Positions 13,701-24,062 are shown, counted from the first letter of the stretch. The stretch: 64,000 nt of DNA from Clytia hemisphaerica (GCA_902728285.1 CACVBU010000498.1:806001-870000); one strand, 5' to 3'. Translations and numbers: made by a program. The notes: generated by a model from the letters alone, not told the origin.

Positions 13701-16700
13701 AAGATGAAGAAAAGACAAGTTCTTGTTGTCAAAGTTTTCAGAGTTAAAGGAAGATTCATCAAAATATTCACAACTGTTATCAACATGATTCAAAGCGTTC
13801 AAATTACAGCGAATACAGGTCCAGGGGTCTGAGTCATCAGAATCAGCCAGCCTATCAAACTCAAACTGACTTAAATGATTGCACTTAGGGTGGACCCAAA
13901 AATTACATGAGTTACAAAAAATAGCATCATTGATTATTTGTTTACCACAGATTGAACAAGGACAGTTGTCGTTTACGTCCGGCATAGTAAAAAGGACTTG
14001 TAGAAAATTGTTAAAACACAACAGGAATAGAGAAAAGGAATTCAGAAAATCTGATTAAGATTAAATAAAGAAAAATACTTATGTAAACTTGACATCAAAG
14101 TCAAAACCAGGGAAACTCTCCTTCAGTTCATTCAGATGAGATATTTTAGTACCTTTACTTTCAATTGGATTGTCATTGATAAAAATATGCCCATTGAAGA
14201 CCCAGAATCTGTCAATGAGCTGTGCAGTATGTAATTGTTTGCATTTACCCCAGAGGAATTTGTTATAGGGACAAAGATTGTTGTTGATGAAAGTTTTTGA
14301 ATTATCAAGTCCCATATTGTGGAATTTCCTTCTAATGTTTTTGTTATTACCATCTTTAAGCATTTTTTTGTTTCGGTGAAGGTCATCGCAGAACTTTCTG
14401 TTGGTAAAGCGTACAATAGTCTTTTTCGGGGTATTCCCTTTAGTCTTATCTGCTAAACGGTGACAAGCCTCAATATCTTGCTTTTTGACATGAACATTCA
14501 AGGCTGAACAAACCTCTACAACTTTCTTTTCCAGATCTTTCTGTTCAACTGTGTCGGGGATACCATGGATTTCAATGTTGTTGCGGCGAACATATTGTTG
14601 AATATCAATCAGGTCTTTCTCTAGTCGAAAGATTTGTTTATCTTTGGTTTTAAGTTCATTCTTAAGTTTGTTGATTTCATATGATTTCATACACTTGCAA
14701 CAGAGAAAAATATCAGGGAGAATCAAATTTGTTTGAAGGCTCTGTTCATGTATGATATGTGAAAGCAGTTGAAATGAAAAGTATTGCACAAAATGATTGT
14801 ATCATATAAATTATGATTTCATTGTAAGATTACAGTACTTTGCCGTATCTTTCTTTCACATTATAAAAATATGAACGGAAATTTCCATGCTACATTAAAA
14901 TTGATTTAGATATAAGATACTATGTTTTTTGTAGTATGATTTGAGTGGTAGTTTGGTTTGATTTTTATGATATAGAAAACGTTTAGAAGCAAAGAGAATA
15001 AACGGTTATAACAAGACGAAATACAGTGGAAAAATTGTGATGCGATGCCAAAATGAAATTCACTTTCATTGTATTTTTGGATGCAGATGCTTATTTTTGA
15101 GCTTTGGAGAAACCGTTTGAAAGATCAAGTCCACAAAAGAAGTTGGTTGTTGTTGGTATAGTAAAGGTAAGACTTTTATCTTTTCTTTTTCGGATCTGTT
15201 GCTTTGGTTGCATTACGAAATCCATATCATTAAAACAGGGACATCATATTTTTACCTTCTGGAAAAGTCTAGTGATTGAAGATTGTAAGCTCTCATTATT
15301 CAAGTCAAAAAATGTCTTGAAGTGTAAAATAAATATACAGTAATGGTGAGTGTTTTCCAGCATTATAACTATCAGGAAAGGGGATGACATCTTAAAGAAA
15401 TCAAAGTTTTTTTTGAATTCTTTCTCACTCTTACGAGTACAGTACAGGGGTCCTCCCTCTACAAAAAAAGATGGGTAAATCGTGACGTTATAGTTTTAGG
15501 GTTGATTTTCTTTTGCTAGGCGCGTGTTATAGTGTTCAGTTTTATAAGGGTTTCATATGGTGCAAAAAAAGAAGAGGATGAAAAAAAAGTGAAAATTATA
15601 AAAACTAACTTTCGATGAATAAATCATGGTATGATCATTTTTATGAGCTTCTTAAAAACACACAAATGGAAAATGAAAATAACTCAGCAATCCAAGATTA
15701 AGGATTTGGAAGTGACATAACTGATATCAAAAAAGAAATCTTAGCTGTGCAGAGTGAAATATAAAGAGTGAGAGAAAAAGGCTAGTAAAAAAGCAAGAAG
15801 AAACGAGAAGAAAAGATATAATCACAAAAAGCAAGTCAAAAAAAGATCCTTCTTCAGTCTTTAGCTCTGAAATCGCATAACGCCATCATAAAATAACGAA
15901 TAAAACGATCATCAATCCTCCTTTTAACCAAGGCAAAAAAAGGCTGAAATCACGTAATCCCTTCGAAAAAACTTGAATAAAACGGATAAATTGACAAACC
16001 TCTTTCTTTTTCAAGAAAACCAGACATTTTTCGACATTCTCCAAGAGATGGATTCTCATGCGACCTTTACTGGGTTTCGGCTGAAAAAAAAGAGAATGCC
16101 ATAATTAGAATATTTCTTTTGACTTTACCAAAGTACATTGAAATTTCTTTATACAAATTTCAAAACGGACTCGCGGTAAAGTGGTAGAAAGTGATTACGA
16201 AGTTCAGACAGGTTCCAAAACTTTTGTTTTTAATGGTATAAACCCCCTGTCTCACAACCAGGGGGTCGGTAGTAAAATTTCAGACATCATGACTTTTAGT
16301 GACGTGGTGATATTACAAAAAAAGCCTAAAAGCATTTTAGTACCATGTGTACTAAAATCCCAAATTAGGTGGGGTCTTCAAGAAATTTAAGAAAAAAAAT
16401 TTTAGTACATGAGTAATAAAAACCACCAAACTTTAGGAAATTTAACTATTGACTGAGCATTTTAGGCAAAATGAAAAAATAAAACTCTCTATATAAGATT
16501 TATACGTCCCTGTGTCACAAATTAAGCAAAAATTTTGTCCCCGGTGGTAAAATACCCTTGAATTTCAGCCCCACTGGGAAATTGACTTTGATTTCATCCC
16601 CACTCAAAATTCCATGTGTAAAAATTGCACTCCAAAACCATATCCCCACTGGGTTTTTAACCTTGGAGCAATAGAATTTCTATCCCAATTAGCATTTCAA

Positions 16701-18270
16701 TAGGAAATTTTATCTCAACTGAAGAAAAAGGTTCCTCTGGCTGCCTCTGGGGCTGTGAAACACCCATGTTTCAATTTAATTGTTCTGCTTTTATATAATA
16801 TGGAATATAAAAATGTTTTCGAAGTTGAATGCTTTGTTTTTTGTAAAGAACCGTAGATAACTGGAAAGAAAAGAAATAGGAAGCTGTAAATTAGAGGTGA
16901 AAAATAACCAATCAATCTTTGCAATAACTAAAGTAGAGCAGAGCAAAAGTGTCTTGACTGTTTATGAGTCTTTATCTAGAATAGATAGAGATAGATCAGG
17001 TTCATTGACAGCTTAAATAACCAGAGTTGGCATTCCAAAGACCCGTATTCTTTGAACCAAATTCCAAAATAAGCTTTATTTAGGTGGTCACTATGCTAAA
17101 ATGTCAAAATAAGTTTTAGTAAATGTGTACTAAAATTCTTTTTTCAAAAATTAGGTGGGGTATGTCAAAAATCGTCAAAAAACCTTGTAGTACTCATATA
17201 TGTCTTGGACTTTAGTACCGGCCCCCCCCCCCCCTGCTGGACCAAGTTACTCAATGCCGGCCAAGCAAATTATTATGATCGGAGTTTGATGGAAATTGAT
17301 ACCCGCGGAGAGAGTGCTAGATCTAGTTTCGCTTCTACATTAATGATGTAGCACCGTTTGTCGTTAGGCAAAGTTTTAAACACTACAATGGCTTCTTTGC
17401 GGGTACCAACTTTAAAAAAAACTTCGATCAAAGATGGCGGATAGAACTTGGTCTAGGGATATAAAGGTCAGTGGGTGGAGTAAAAAAAGGCTGATTGGCA
17501 ATTAAACTCTCTCATTTTATGTAAACCAAACCAGAAGGCCGAGTCACTAAAGGGGGTGTGCTATAGTAGACAGTGGTACAAATAAGAAAGAATTCTGCTC
17601 TAGATTGTCAGGAAAGTATAAACAACAAGATAAGACGTATACCAATTTTTCAGCAGAGAGGATTTCAAGCAACAGGATAAGGTTTCTTCCATCTTTGAGA
17701 TCGTTGTATAGATCGTTGATGTGAGCGCTCACTTTTTGAAGGTGTGAATTGATCCATTTGGTAAAAGTTTTCTTCTGGACTGTCTCTCGTTCGTCTGTAC
17801 AAGGAAAGGAAATGGTTAAGAGATCAGATTCTTAGGTTAGGAAAAATATATCAATTAAAGACTAAAGAGAATCGAGTAGGAAGCCTTCATGAAAGATAAA
17901 AAGTGGCTGAGACGATATCTTTCGTCTCATACGGAAGTGAATATCAAATTAGGCAAGATTTTGTATAGTTTTCTTGAGTTTGGAGACGAAAAAGCTTCTC
18001 GCTAACACGGAAATCCATAGAACTTTGAACGGAAGAACTTTGTACAATGCACAAGGCATCGAGGAGTTTGTTTAAAAGTAACTCTTTTAAAGCATCAAGG
18101 AGTTCGAGGGCCACTCGTTGTTAAATCACAAAGCATTTACCTCTGAGAGCAGAGATTTTGGATTTTTCGAACATTCTAGCAGACGATTGATCTGCTTCCA
18201 TCCACATGTCACTGCCACGTTCCAATTGTGGTTGATAACCATCTCCGTTGATCACATCTACGGTAGACAT
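3784..18270 (-). CDS. Beta-spectrin-type gene, N-terminal exons 1-4 (CH1 actin-binding domain), 3' part not seen
   Basis: Four exons join in phase: 18270-18141 (start [15 protein letters not shown], ends phase 1), 17794-17643, 16080-16000 and 3876-3784, giving 152 codons. The order and spacing match the beta-spectrin N-terminus. A short leader with [17 protein letters not shown] is followed by [14 protein letters not shown], then [19 protein letters not shown], then [19 protein letters not shown], then [15 protein letters not shown] and [13 protein letters not shown]. Together these make a complete type-1 CH domain (about residues 43-152). All introns are GT-AG; exon 4 ends with CAG|GTATAT. 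In beta-spectrins CH1 plus CH2 bind F-actin at the membrane skeleton. Plakin and other CH1-CH2 proteins share this CH1, but the SRMFE-like leader favours beta-spectrin. No CH2 exon is visible downstream to position 1. Intron 3 (3877-15999) is 12.1 kb and packed with transposons. Confidence 0.88.
3967..5229. mobile_element. 1.26-kb non-autonomous TIR element (mariner-like, TA-flanked)
   Basis: The ends are inverted copies of a 24-bp TIR, starting TACAGTATGTGGCCCCCAAA on the left and matching the reverse complement at 5206-5229 with one difference. The element is bounded by TA at both ends, as expected of Tc1/mariner-type insertion. The core GGCCCCCAAAACGG recurs inside, near 4160 and 4328 and again next to the right TIR near 5195. 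There is no coding capacity. It sits in intron 3 of the spectrin-type gene. Confidence 0.75.
5340..8480 (-). pseudogene. Decayed non-LTR retrotransposon (APE endonuclease + reverse transcriptase, RTE-like)
   Basis: Reading leftwards on the minus strand, 8371-7447 encodes an AP-endonuclease-type domain in broken frames. Motifs seen are [47 protein letters not shown] and a VSTDHRIV catalytic end. Next, 7274-6759 encodes the endonuclease-RT linker ([21 protein letters not shown]). Between 6400 and 6240 comes an RT core ([22 protein letters not shown]), then [11 protein letters not shown] near 6120 with the catalytic DD intact, and [13 protein letters not shown] near 5920. The C-terminal tail lies at 5590-5354. 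Several frameshifts and stops make it inactive. Domain order and the LQGDTLAP motif suggest an RTE-type element; clade assignment is tentative. One undetermined base (n) is at 5371. It sits in intron 3 of the spectrin-type gene, in the same orientation. Confidence 0.8.
8481..10138. other. Gene-free intronic stretch
   Basis: AT-rich sequence with no coding signal I can support. It contains a run of 25 A at 8887-8911, close to the 5' side of the decayed element, and low-complexity A/T tracts. Confidence 0.5.
10146..10585. mobile_element. 440-bp hAT-like MITE with target-site duplication
   Basis: The ends are CAGTGGTCAAAG and the inverted CAGTGATCAAAG. Immediately outside lie direct repeats AAAAGAT at 10139-10145 and 10586-10592, a 7-bp perfect duplication (8 bp if one terminal base is shared). 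The motif GAGACGG recurs four times near the ends, a typical arrangement of subterminal transposase-binding repeats. There is no ORF. The short CAGTG end and 7-8 bp duplication point to the hAT superfamily. Confidence 0.75.
10747..10779 (+). repeat. Poly(A) run of 33 at the end of the CR1-like LINE
   Basis: An uninterrupted run of 33 A on the plus strand, directly beyond the 3' end of the minus-strand LINE. On the LINE's own strand this is poly(T), so it is not a normal poly(A) tail of that element. Confidence 0.9.
10826..12879 (-). pseudogene. LINE ORF2 C-terminal part: reverse transcriptase, frameshifted
   Basis: It continues ORF2. [15 protein letters not shown] and the finger region lead to RT motifs [20 protein letters not shown] and [15 protein letters not shown]. 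After a frameshift near 12030 come [20 protein letters not shown] and then, in a further frame, [19 protein letters not shown], then [12 protein letters not shown]. The tail includes [10 protein letters not shown] near 11430 and [20 protein letters not shown] near 11030. The RT active-site aspartates are present; only the frame is broken. Confidence 0.85.
12876..14021 (-). CDS. LINE ORF2 N-terminal part: PHD-type zinc finger + AP endonuclease
   Basis: A 381-codon open frame. From the probable start MPDVNDN (13984) it has a PHD-like Cys4-His-Cys3 finger ([26 protein letters not shown]). The APE/EEP endonuclease follows: [46 protein letters not shown] and [13 protein letters not shown] and ADH carry the expected catalytic Asp and His. 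The frame stops at 12876 by a 1-nt frameshift; the next frame (starting near 12879) continues the same protein as [12 protein letters not shown] fingers in ORF2 are known in CR1-like LINEs of several invertebrates. Confidence 0.85.
   Translation of the reverse strand: MCFNNFLQVLFTMPDVNDNCPCSICGKQIINDAIFCNSCNFWVHPKCNHLSQFEFDRLADSDDSDPWTCIRCNLNALNHVDNSCEYFDESSFNSENFDNKNLSFLHLNICSMNKHFDNFHTFLSKKINHRFKIIGITETRIRSEHIDFPIEDYKSFHTPTEAEAGGSSLYIDENLKPFRRNDLENLLYVPKFLESTFAEVFVGTSDLIVGSIYKHPTLKIKDFLPKFGILLDKVSKENKTLVLLGDFNLDLLEFESKPEIFEFLDILSSYLIKPHITLPTRITDKSRTLIDNIFISPTPYCTSSGNFITGIADHLLQFCIFNNSQFDNLSDKTKGYYKDWKNFNQQNFSNTFNDFNWEEILKIDQNDPNISFDNFTANLQN
14079..14789 (-). CDS. LINE ORF1 (coiled coil + RRM-like nucleic-acid-binding protein)
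   Basis: An intact frame of 236 codons. An N-terminal cysteine-containing segment ([10 protein letters not shown]) leads into a heptad-like charged helix ([18 protein letters not shown]), then [17 protein letters not shown] and [11 protein letters not shown]. This is the signature of LINE ORF1 proteins, in which a coiled coil for trimerisation precedes an RRM-like fold that coats the element [23 protein letters not shown] and the C-terminal [11 protein letters not shown] fit the C-terminal domain. The start codon is uncertain; translation may begin at a methionine inside the helix. It lies 58 bases upstream of the ORF2 frame in the same element. Confidence 0.75.
   Translation of the reverse strand: MQYFSFQLLSHIIHEQSLQTNLILPDIFLCCKCMKSYEINKLKNELKTKDKQIFRLEKDLIDIQQYVRRNNIEIHGIPDTVEQKDLEKKVVEVCSALNVHVKKQDIEACHRLADKTKGNTPKKTIVRFTNRKFCDDLHRNKKMLKDGNNKNIRRKFHNMGLDNSKTFINNNLCPYNKFLWGKCKQLHTAQLIDRFWVFNGHIFINDNPIESKGTKISHLNELKESFPGFDFDVKFT
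14801..15999. other. Gene-free intronic stretch, 5' of the LINE
   Basis: AT-rich intron 3 sequence between the LINE and spectrin-type exon 3. I see no exon, TIR element or RNA gene. Confidence 0.45.
16259..17234. mobile_element. Probable TIR element in intron 2 of the spectrin-type gene
   Basis: The left end (GGGGGTCGGTAGTAAAATTT) and the inverted right end (GGGGGGCCGGTACTAAAGTC, ending in a run of 13 C at 17222-17234) are similar over about 30 bp. About 115 bp at the left end is also found inverted at 42332-42447, which shows a dispersed family. The interior (16500-16720) has four degenerate copies of a CCCCACTGGG-containing unit. No ORF is present. Confidence 0.55.
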
Positions 18271-18373
18271 CTTGTTATTGTTTAGTGTGTGTGTGTTTCT
18301 TCACAGATAGTTTTTCATTTGTTTTTCGTGTTGTGTTTTAGTTCACTTACTATTATAATAGAAAACGAGAGGT

Positions 18374-18382
18374 TATTTATAA
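18374..18382 (-). promoter_or_regulatory. TATA-like box upstream of the spectrin-type start codon
   Basis: On the minus strand the sequence TTATAAATA lies about 105 nt upstream of the ATG at 18270, a plausible distance for a core promoter with a short 5' UTR. In such AT-rich DNA a TATA match is weak evidence by itself. Confidence 0.25.
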
Positions 18383-18714
18383 GTATGATAGAAGAGGTAT
18401 GAAATTTTATTTCATTACAGACAGCGAACTGAGACGAGAGAACTTGCAGTACTGGACCTTTTTATTCAAAGATTTTTACAAATTACATACATACAATGAT
18501 GCATAAATACTTTTAAATGCAAACAAAAACAAATTAAGGATACAAAAGAGTTTTTTTTATCTTAAACCGTTCCAGATAGCCAATGAAATTTACATTAGAC
18601 AACAAACACAAGATCAAAAGTTCTAGCAAGCCTAATAAAATAAGCTCTGTTATGAAAATTTATTTCTGAGCTTGAAAATCTTTATATACCCCCCAAAGCT
18701 ATGAGATTGACCTT

Positions 18715-18841
18715 CGACAGTCAAAGATCAATCTTTATAACCAACCTTCTTTTGCAAGGTGCATAGTAGTAGAAGACAACCTATTACAAAACATATTTCA
18801 AAACCTTGCAAAAGAAGGTTGGTTTGAAGATTGCTGACTTT
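18715..18841. other. Long hairpin with 19-bp perfect stem core (pre-miRNA-like or fold-back relic)
   Basis: CCAACCTTCTTTTGCAAGG at 18741-18759 is the exact reverse complement of 18804-18822, with a 44-nt loop. Pairing continues outward through CAATCTT/AAGATTG and AGTC/GACT, giving a mostly paired hairpin of about 105-125 nt. It lies about 470 bp upstream of the spectrin-type start codon. It could be a microRNA precursor, a small fold-back element or a decayed MITE; no target duplication was identified. Confidence 0.6.
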
Positions 18842-21800
18842 AACAACAAAATGCTTATTTTTATTAGACTTGTTAGAACTCCTCTATAAGGATTTGTGAA
18901 CACTGAATACTGATAAACTATGCAATTTTTTCCAAACGGCTCAAAACTCAATACAAATCAAACCATAATAACAAGATGAGTATTTCTATTTTCATGATCA
19001 ACAGATAGAAGTCTCTGTCTCGTGAGATTTGTGGTAACAATAATGACCAATTAATGATCCGATTATCTCATTAGCATGGTGGGTTACTTTATAACATAAA
19101 TTACTTTTCTAATAATGAAAGTAAAAGTATATAGTATTACTTTTTTTTCTAGGCTGCATTAAGTCTAAGATTAAATCTTCTCGATTTTTCTAGCTGCCTT
19201 GTAAACCCTCATCATTAAAAATTCACTTTGATAAATTCATTTTATAGAAAATTAAACCTCATATTAAAAACGAAGAACTAATAATTGTATTTGCCACTAC
19301 AAGCAAATCCACAAGAATCAAACAACGTAAATAATTTGCTTATTAGTGAATCAAAAAATCAAACCAAAAATCAATTTAAAGCCACCTTCACAAACCACAG
19401 AGAAATTTTAAAAATATCTCCTCTTGTATCACATAAAATTAATTAAACAACAAGTGCTGTACTGCATTGTATCATAAAATTGGAGAATGCAGTAAATAAA
19501 TAAACATATTGATATAAAACGGAAGATAAGGCAAGGGACTTCCTTCCTTTGTGCAACAGAAAACATTGGAGCATCGACATCAAAATGAAAGAAAATCTAC
19601 TTTATTATCAAGAGGAGAGTTATTTACAAATTTAAAGACCTTTGTCAGCTTGATACCTATTGATTTTGAGACGCTACTCTGACTTAAGTTGTATTGGAAG
19701 GTCGTTCAGTTAATTAATTTCAAGTAAAAATGGTGTCAATGGAAATACATAACAAATTATAAATGAGCATGTCGTCTCAAAAGAGACAGTCTTAAACCTT
19801 CATTCATACTCATAGAAAATTTTTTTTCTAGTAATGTCAATAATAGTAACCAAGACTTTATTATAGGACAATTCCCATGAAATAGTTTCTTAAGCAATGA
19901 TTACCTTAATATGTCAGATCTAAAATTAAGACATCAGCAAGGTTAAAAGCTTTTTTTAAGAACAAACTATATAAGAACATAAGGCTTTGATGGTAAAAAT
20001 GCTAAGAACAAGTTAAGAACATTTTAAGGCTTTGGGGATTCGAAAACTCCTGATTTTTTAGGAAAATGGGTAAAAATGGTCTCAAAATAGAGAAAAATAA
20101 GAACATTTTTTAAGAACATTTTTAGGCTGAAAATGCAAAAATTTCGGATGTTCTTATAAAGAAATGTGTAGCAATATCATGAAACATGATATTATGGTCT
20201 GCAAAATGATCTAGCAAGGAACGTTTGTTATCGTGATTATAATGAATCAGACAAGTCTCCTTGCAATTTCAACAAATAAAAAGTAGAAATATATAGACTT
20301 TGACAAATCTGATAATTCCATCATCAACAACATATGTCAGATCCAGATTTCAAATCAAATCAAAAAACAAGAAAAATAAGGAAGAAAGATAATAAAAATA
20401 ATGGAAAATGGAGAGGGCCTAAAATTGAAAAGGAGAGAATAATACAAATAAATTAAAAGAAAATACAATTGGTATAAAAATGAAAAAGGAGAGTAAGCTC
20501 AATAATTAATGATGGAGAAAATAAAAATAAAACCATCAAAAATTTACAGAGATTTAGGAATAAATTTATATTTATATTTTTCAACATGTTTTATAAAACG
20601 TTACAAAATATGTTGAGCTGTTTACATGACCACAAACATTTAACCACTTGCATAGACTCACTCTTCTACTTTCTCTCACCCTGCAAATTTGGATGCTAAA
20701 AACACCAGAGTTCCAATAGAGAGACATTTCCTTTAACATCTCTATCTATCAAAATATTTATATCAAATCGAATATTCACTGCAAATAAAAAGAATATGAG
20801 GAAATAGTATGATGCTTGATTGTGACTTCCTCCATACCCAAATCTAATCTTTCCTTGTATAAAGGCTGTCATATTCATTCACAACTCAATATTATTGATG
20901 ATCGTGAAAAAGAAAGTGAAAAAATTTGTTATACTTGTTGCTTTTACCAGTCAGTTATAACTGTCAAAAGTTATAAGGTCTTCAAAAGCCTCAAAAAAAC
21001 CCCTTTGATTTTGGGAAGTGATCGATTTGTTCTTCCAACTCATCAATGACAGCAATACAAATTGAAAAGTGACACTTTTTAATACTTTTAGTGTATTTGT
21101 ATTCAATTTGTATTTGTATATACTGTTGTAAACTTATTCTTTGTCTCAATTTTAAAGGTACAAGCTAGATATTACAAAGATACAAACTAATCACAAACTG
21201 AAATACACCCTTTGTTTGTACAGATATTTGCTGGAATGATGTCAGCTAAGTAAACAAACTTATCTTTTAAATCAATAACAACTTCTCTCAAATGTCAATG
21301 CAAAATACCTTAACTACAAAAGCTACGAAATATATAATACTACTTACTACACACCTCCTCATCTGAAAAAATACTAAAACAGTATAGTTCAGAGCTCTTT
21401 CCAAAACGTTTTACATTCTTCAAAGCAAATTTCGAGCATTGCACTTTTCTTCATGTATAAGCTGATAAAATGTGGGAATTAATTTTCCAAATATATTTAA
21501 GAGCTAGGAAACCGAAATGACATAATGATTCTCCTCATATAAAATGAAAACACGAAAAAGATTTTAGAGTCTAAAAAAATTCAACAACTCAACACCAAAA
21601 ATCATTAAATTATTCTAACCCATTTTAGAGCATTTTGATAAAACTAAAAACCTGTTGAAAATGAACCAAATTCAAGCAACTGAAAATCAAATTACAAAAA
21701 TTGTAGAAAACATATGTTAAAAGTCAACAGTTACTTCTGAAATTCTTTGGAAAGAGTTTGTTAATGAAAACTTGTCTAAGAAGGTGTTAATCACTTAAGT

Positions 21801-23639
21801 CAAAGCTCAAAGGTAAAAATCAATAAGCCTAAACATTAAAACAAAAGAAAACTAGAAAGTTATCTGTGTATAATGTTTAAATAGAGGGATGCTAAATTCC
21901 ATTCGTTAACAGTAATTTACAATATCCCATTTGATAGAAAGTGAGCAGCAAAATACATTTTATGGGTTTTTTGAAGGCACTAGTGATTCTAAATTTTAGA
22001 ATTAATTTTATAGTTTTCTGGTTTAAATCAAGACCAAAACCACTGTGACAAAATTCTAATACTGGCAGGCCATTTTTCATGCCCTTTTAGTATCTGGCTA
22101 CCGGACCCTGCCCTTTCTGAAATCACTAAAATCTTGGTAAAAACATCCTTTTTAACGGAGAACACTAGAAAAGGTGCCCTTTTTGGCCATCAACGAATGT
22201 TGCCCTGCTTTTCTAGATATGGCATGACTGGGTTGTATTTATTGGACATCTTTAAACTTTGAATCTAGTCAAATATAAACCTTCAAGATGAATACAAAAA
22301 GATCAGATTAACATAATGCAACTAAAATAACACAAACCTGCACAATCCAGTGTATTTTATGTTTCAAACTAAATATATAGCCAAAAATGCCACTGGAGAA
22401 TGAATAGGTCAAAATTATGCATACACACACAAAATATTTCCATAAAAAATCTCAACATAAAAACAACACCCATTAATATTTTCATGCAAAAAAAACAATT
22501 TTGGCTGATGATTAAGATGGGGAAGATAGAGAAGAAACCCTCCTCCTTTTTTTCAAAAAAGTATTGAAAAAATTAAAAATATTCAAAGAATAAAACTTAT
22601 TTAAAATAGTATAGAGCCAATAAGATGGCGAGGAACTAGCTTTTTTTTATCTTGTCTACAACATTTTTCTTCTCCCCATAAATTTCCTTACTATACATTT
22701 TGTTCTATTTCTTTACCATTTTTCTCTTATTTTAGCTGTAGCTAAAACAATGATTAAGGCAAAGAAAAATAAGAGACAGGTGAATTCTCTAGGGAGAGAG
22801 AATTGAAATAAAAGGGAGAAAATTCTATCTTCAATCCGTAAAGAATCCACAAGTAATTCTAATCAATAGCTTCTTAAAACATGGATCATTAAAGAATTCA
22901 ACACTACGTTAAATTGGCAAAATTGACGAAAAAAATTATGAAAAACCTTCCAGCAGACAAAAACTGACAAGAACTTTCTCTTCTAACTACAGACCACACA
23001 AACAAGAGATTATCCCTAACCGATAAATCAATTTTCCAAAACCAAACCAGAATCTCTTTATGAAAAACCTTAACATGACCTTCAATGTCTTAAATAACAA
23101 ACAATCTTGGGAAAGCAGGGAAAGTGAGAAAAAGAGAAGTTTTAACATTTTTCAATTTCTAACAACATATCAAAAGTGTCAAAATTTTCACTCACTAATT
23201 GAGTTAACTGACAGAGTGTCAAAAAGTTTAAGGTGTTTCACAGCACAGGATCTTAAAAATTAAAAAAAAATTAATGAAAGTAGGACTTATCTCTCAATTT
23301 ATTAAAATAATGAATGAGAAGCTGTATTTAGCATTTAAATAAAGTGAGTCAATAAGATTGAAGTTACCAGTACCATGAAGTTACCTTTTTTGAAGAATAC
23401 TCAGATACTTTCTCAAAAAATAATAAAGCGATTTTGACTTTAATCTAAATTCTAAAACAGAAAAAATTATTGTGCTTATTATATTTGGACTAGACTATTA
23501 AAATGACCTTTGTATATTGAGAAGAAAAGAGTTCACTATGCTCACAAAAACATCTTAAAGTAGTTGTGAACAGTTAGTCTAAATGAGGGATAACTATCGC
23601 TATCCATAAAAATAGCATAGTTTCAATTTTCCTTGATTT
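18842..23639. other. AT-rich intergenic stretch without recognised genes
   Basis: About 4.8 kb with only short chance frames. Repetitive flavour is visible at 19930-20160 (several copies of AAGAACAT and AAGAACATTTTT). I see no splice-compatible exon series, transposase or RNA gene. Confidence 0.4.
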
Positions 23640-24062
23640 GATTGTGCGGTATAATCCATGCACTTGTGTTTTTGAGTTTTTTTAAATTTGATCTTGGATA
23701 TGTTTCGCAATGTCAACTTTGTGTGTAGGGTCTCGCTTTCTTTAACTTTGTCTTTAATTTAATATTGTTGTGTTGGAAACACAAACTTTTTTTCAGGACG
23801 TTGTATATTATGTAGACAAGGTTCTCAAATTTAAGACCATTCAGCTACATGTTGAACAAGTCTGCCCATTTTTTTATAGTGTCTAGATCATTTTGTAGAT
23901 GACAAACATCCTCCAGTTTGGATATTTCTTTCATCAATCGGGTGTTGTCTGCAAATGATGCCAAAATAGAATGAAAGATGTTGTTATCAATATCTTGAAT
24001 CATGATTAGGAACAATATTTAGCGGTTCCAGCACAGATCCTTGTGGCACACACCTGTTTTTG
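23640..24062 (-). pseudogene. Reverse-transcriptase fragment of a non-LTR retrotransposon
   Basis: On the minus strand, motifs of a jockey/CR1-type RT can be read with frame breaks: VPQGSVLEPL near 24045, IDNNIFHSILASFAD near 23960, then RLMKEISKLEDVCHLQNDL and IKKWADLFNM. The catalytic box reads FADN instead of FADD, and a stop directly follows NM, so the copy is dead. The 5' and 3' parts of the element are not seen. Confidence 0.7.

Larger units (their letters stand above)
10790..14800 (-). mobile_element. CR1-like LINE with ORF1 and PHD-finger ORF2, nearly full length but frameshifted
   Basis: A two-ORF non-LTR retrotransposon inserted in intron 3 of the spectrin-type gene, same strand as the host. 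From its 5' end come ORF1 (14789-14079), then ORF2 with PHD finger and endonuclease (14021-12876), RT (12879 to about 11500) and a C-terminal tail ending at a stop at 10828-10826. The FADD catalytic box is intact near 11665 ([12 protein letters not shown]). Single-base frameshifts are needed near 12885, 12030 and 11970, so it cannot now make a full ORF2. Overall it is well preserved and probably a fairly young copy. Confidence 0.88.
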
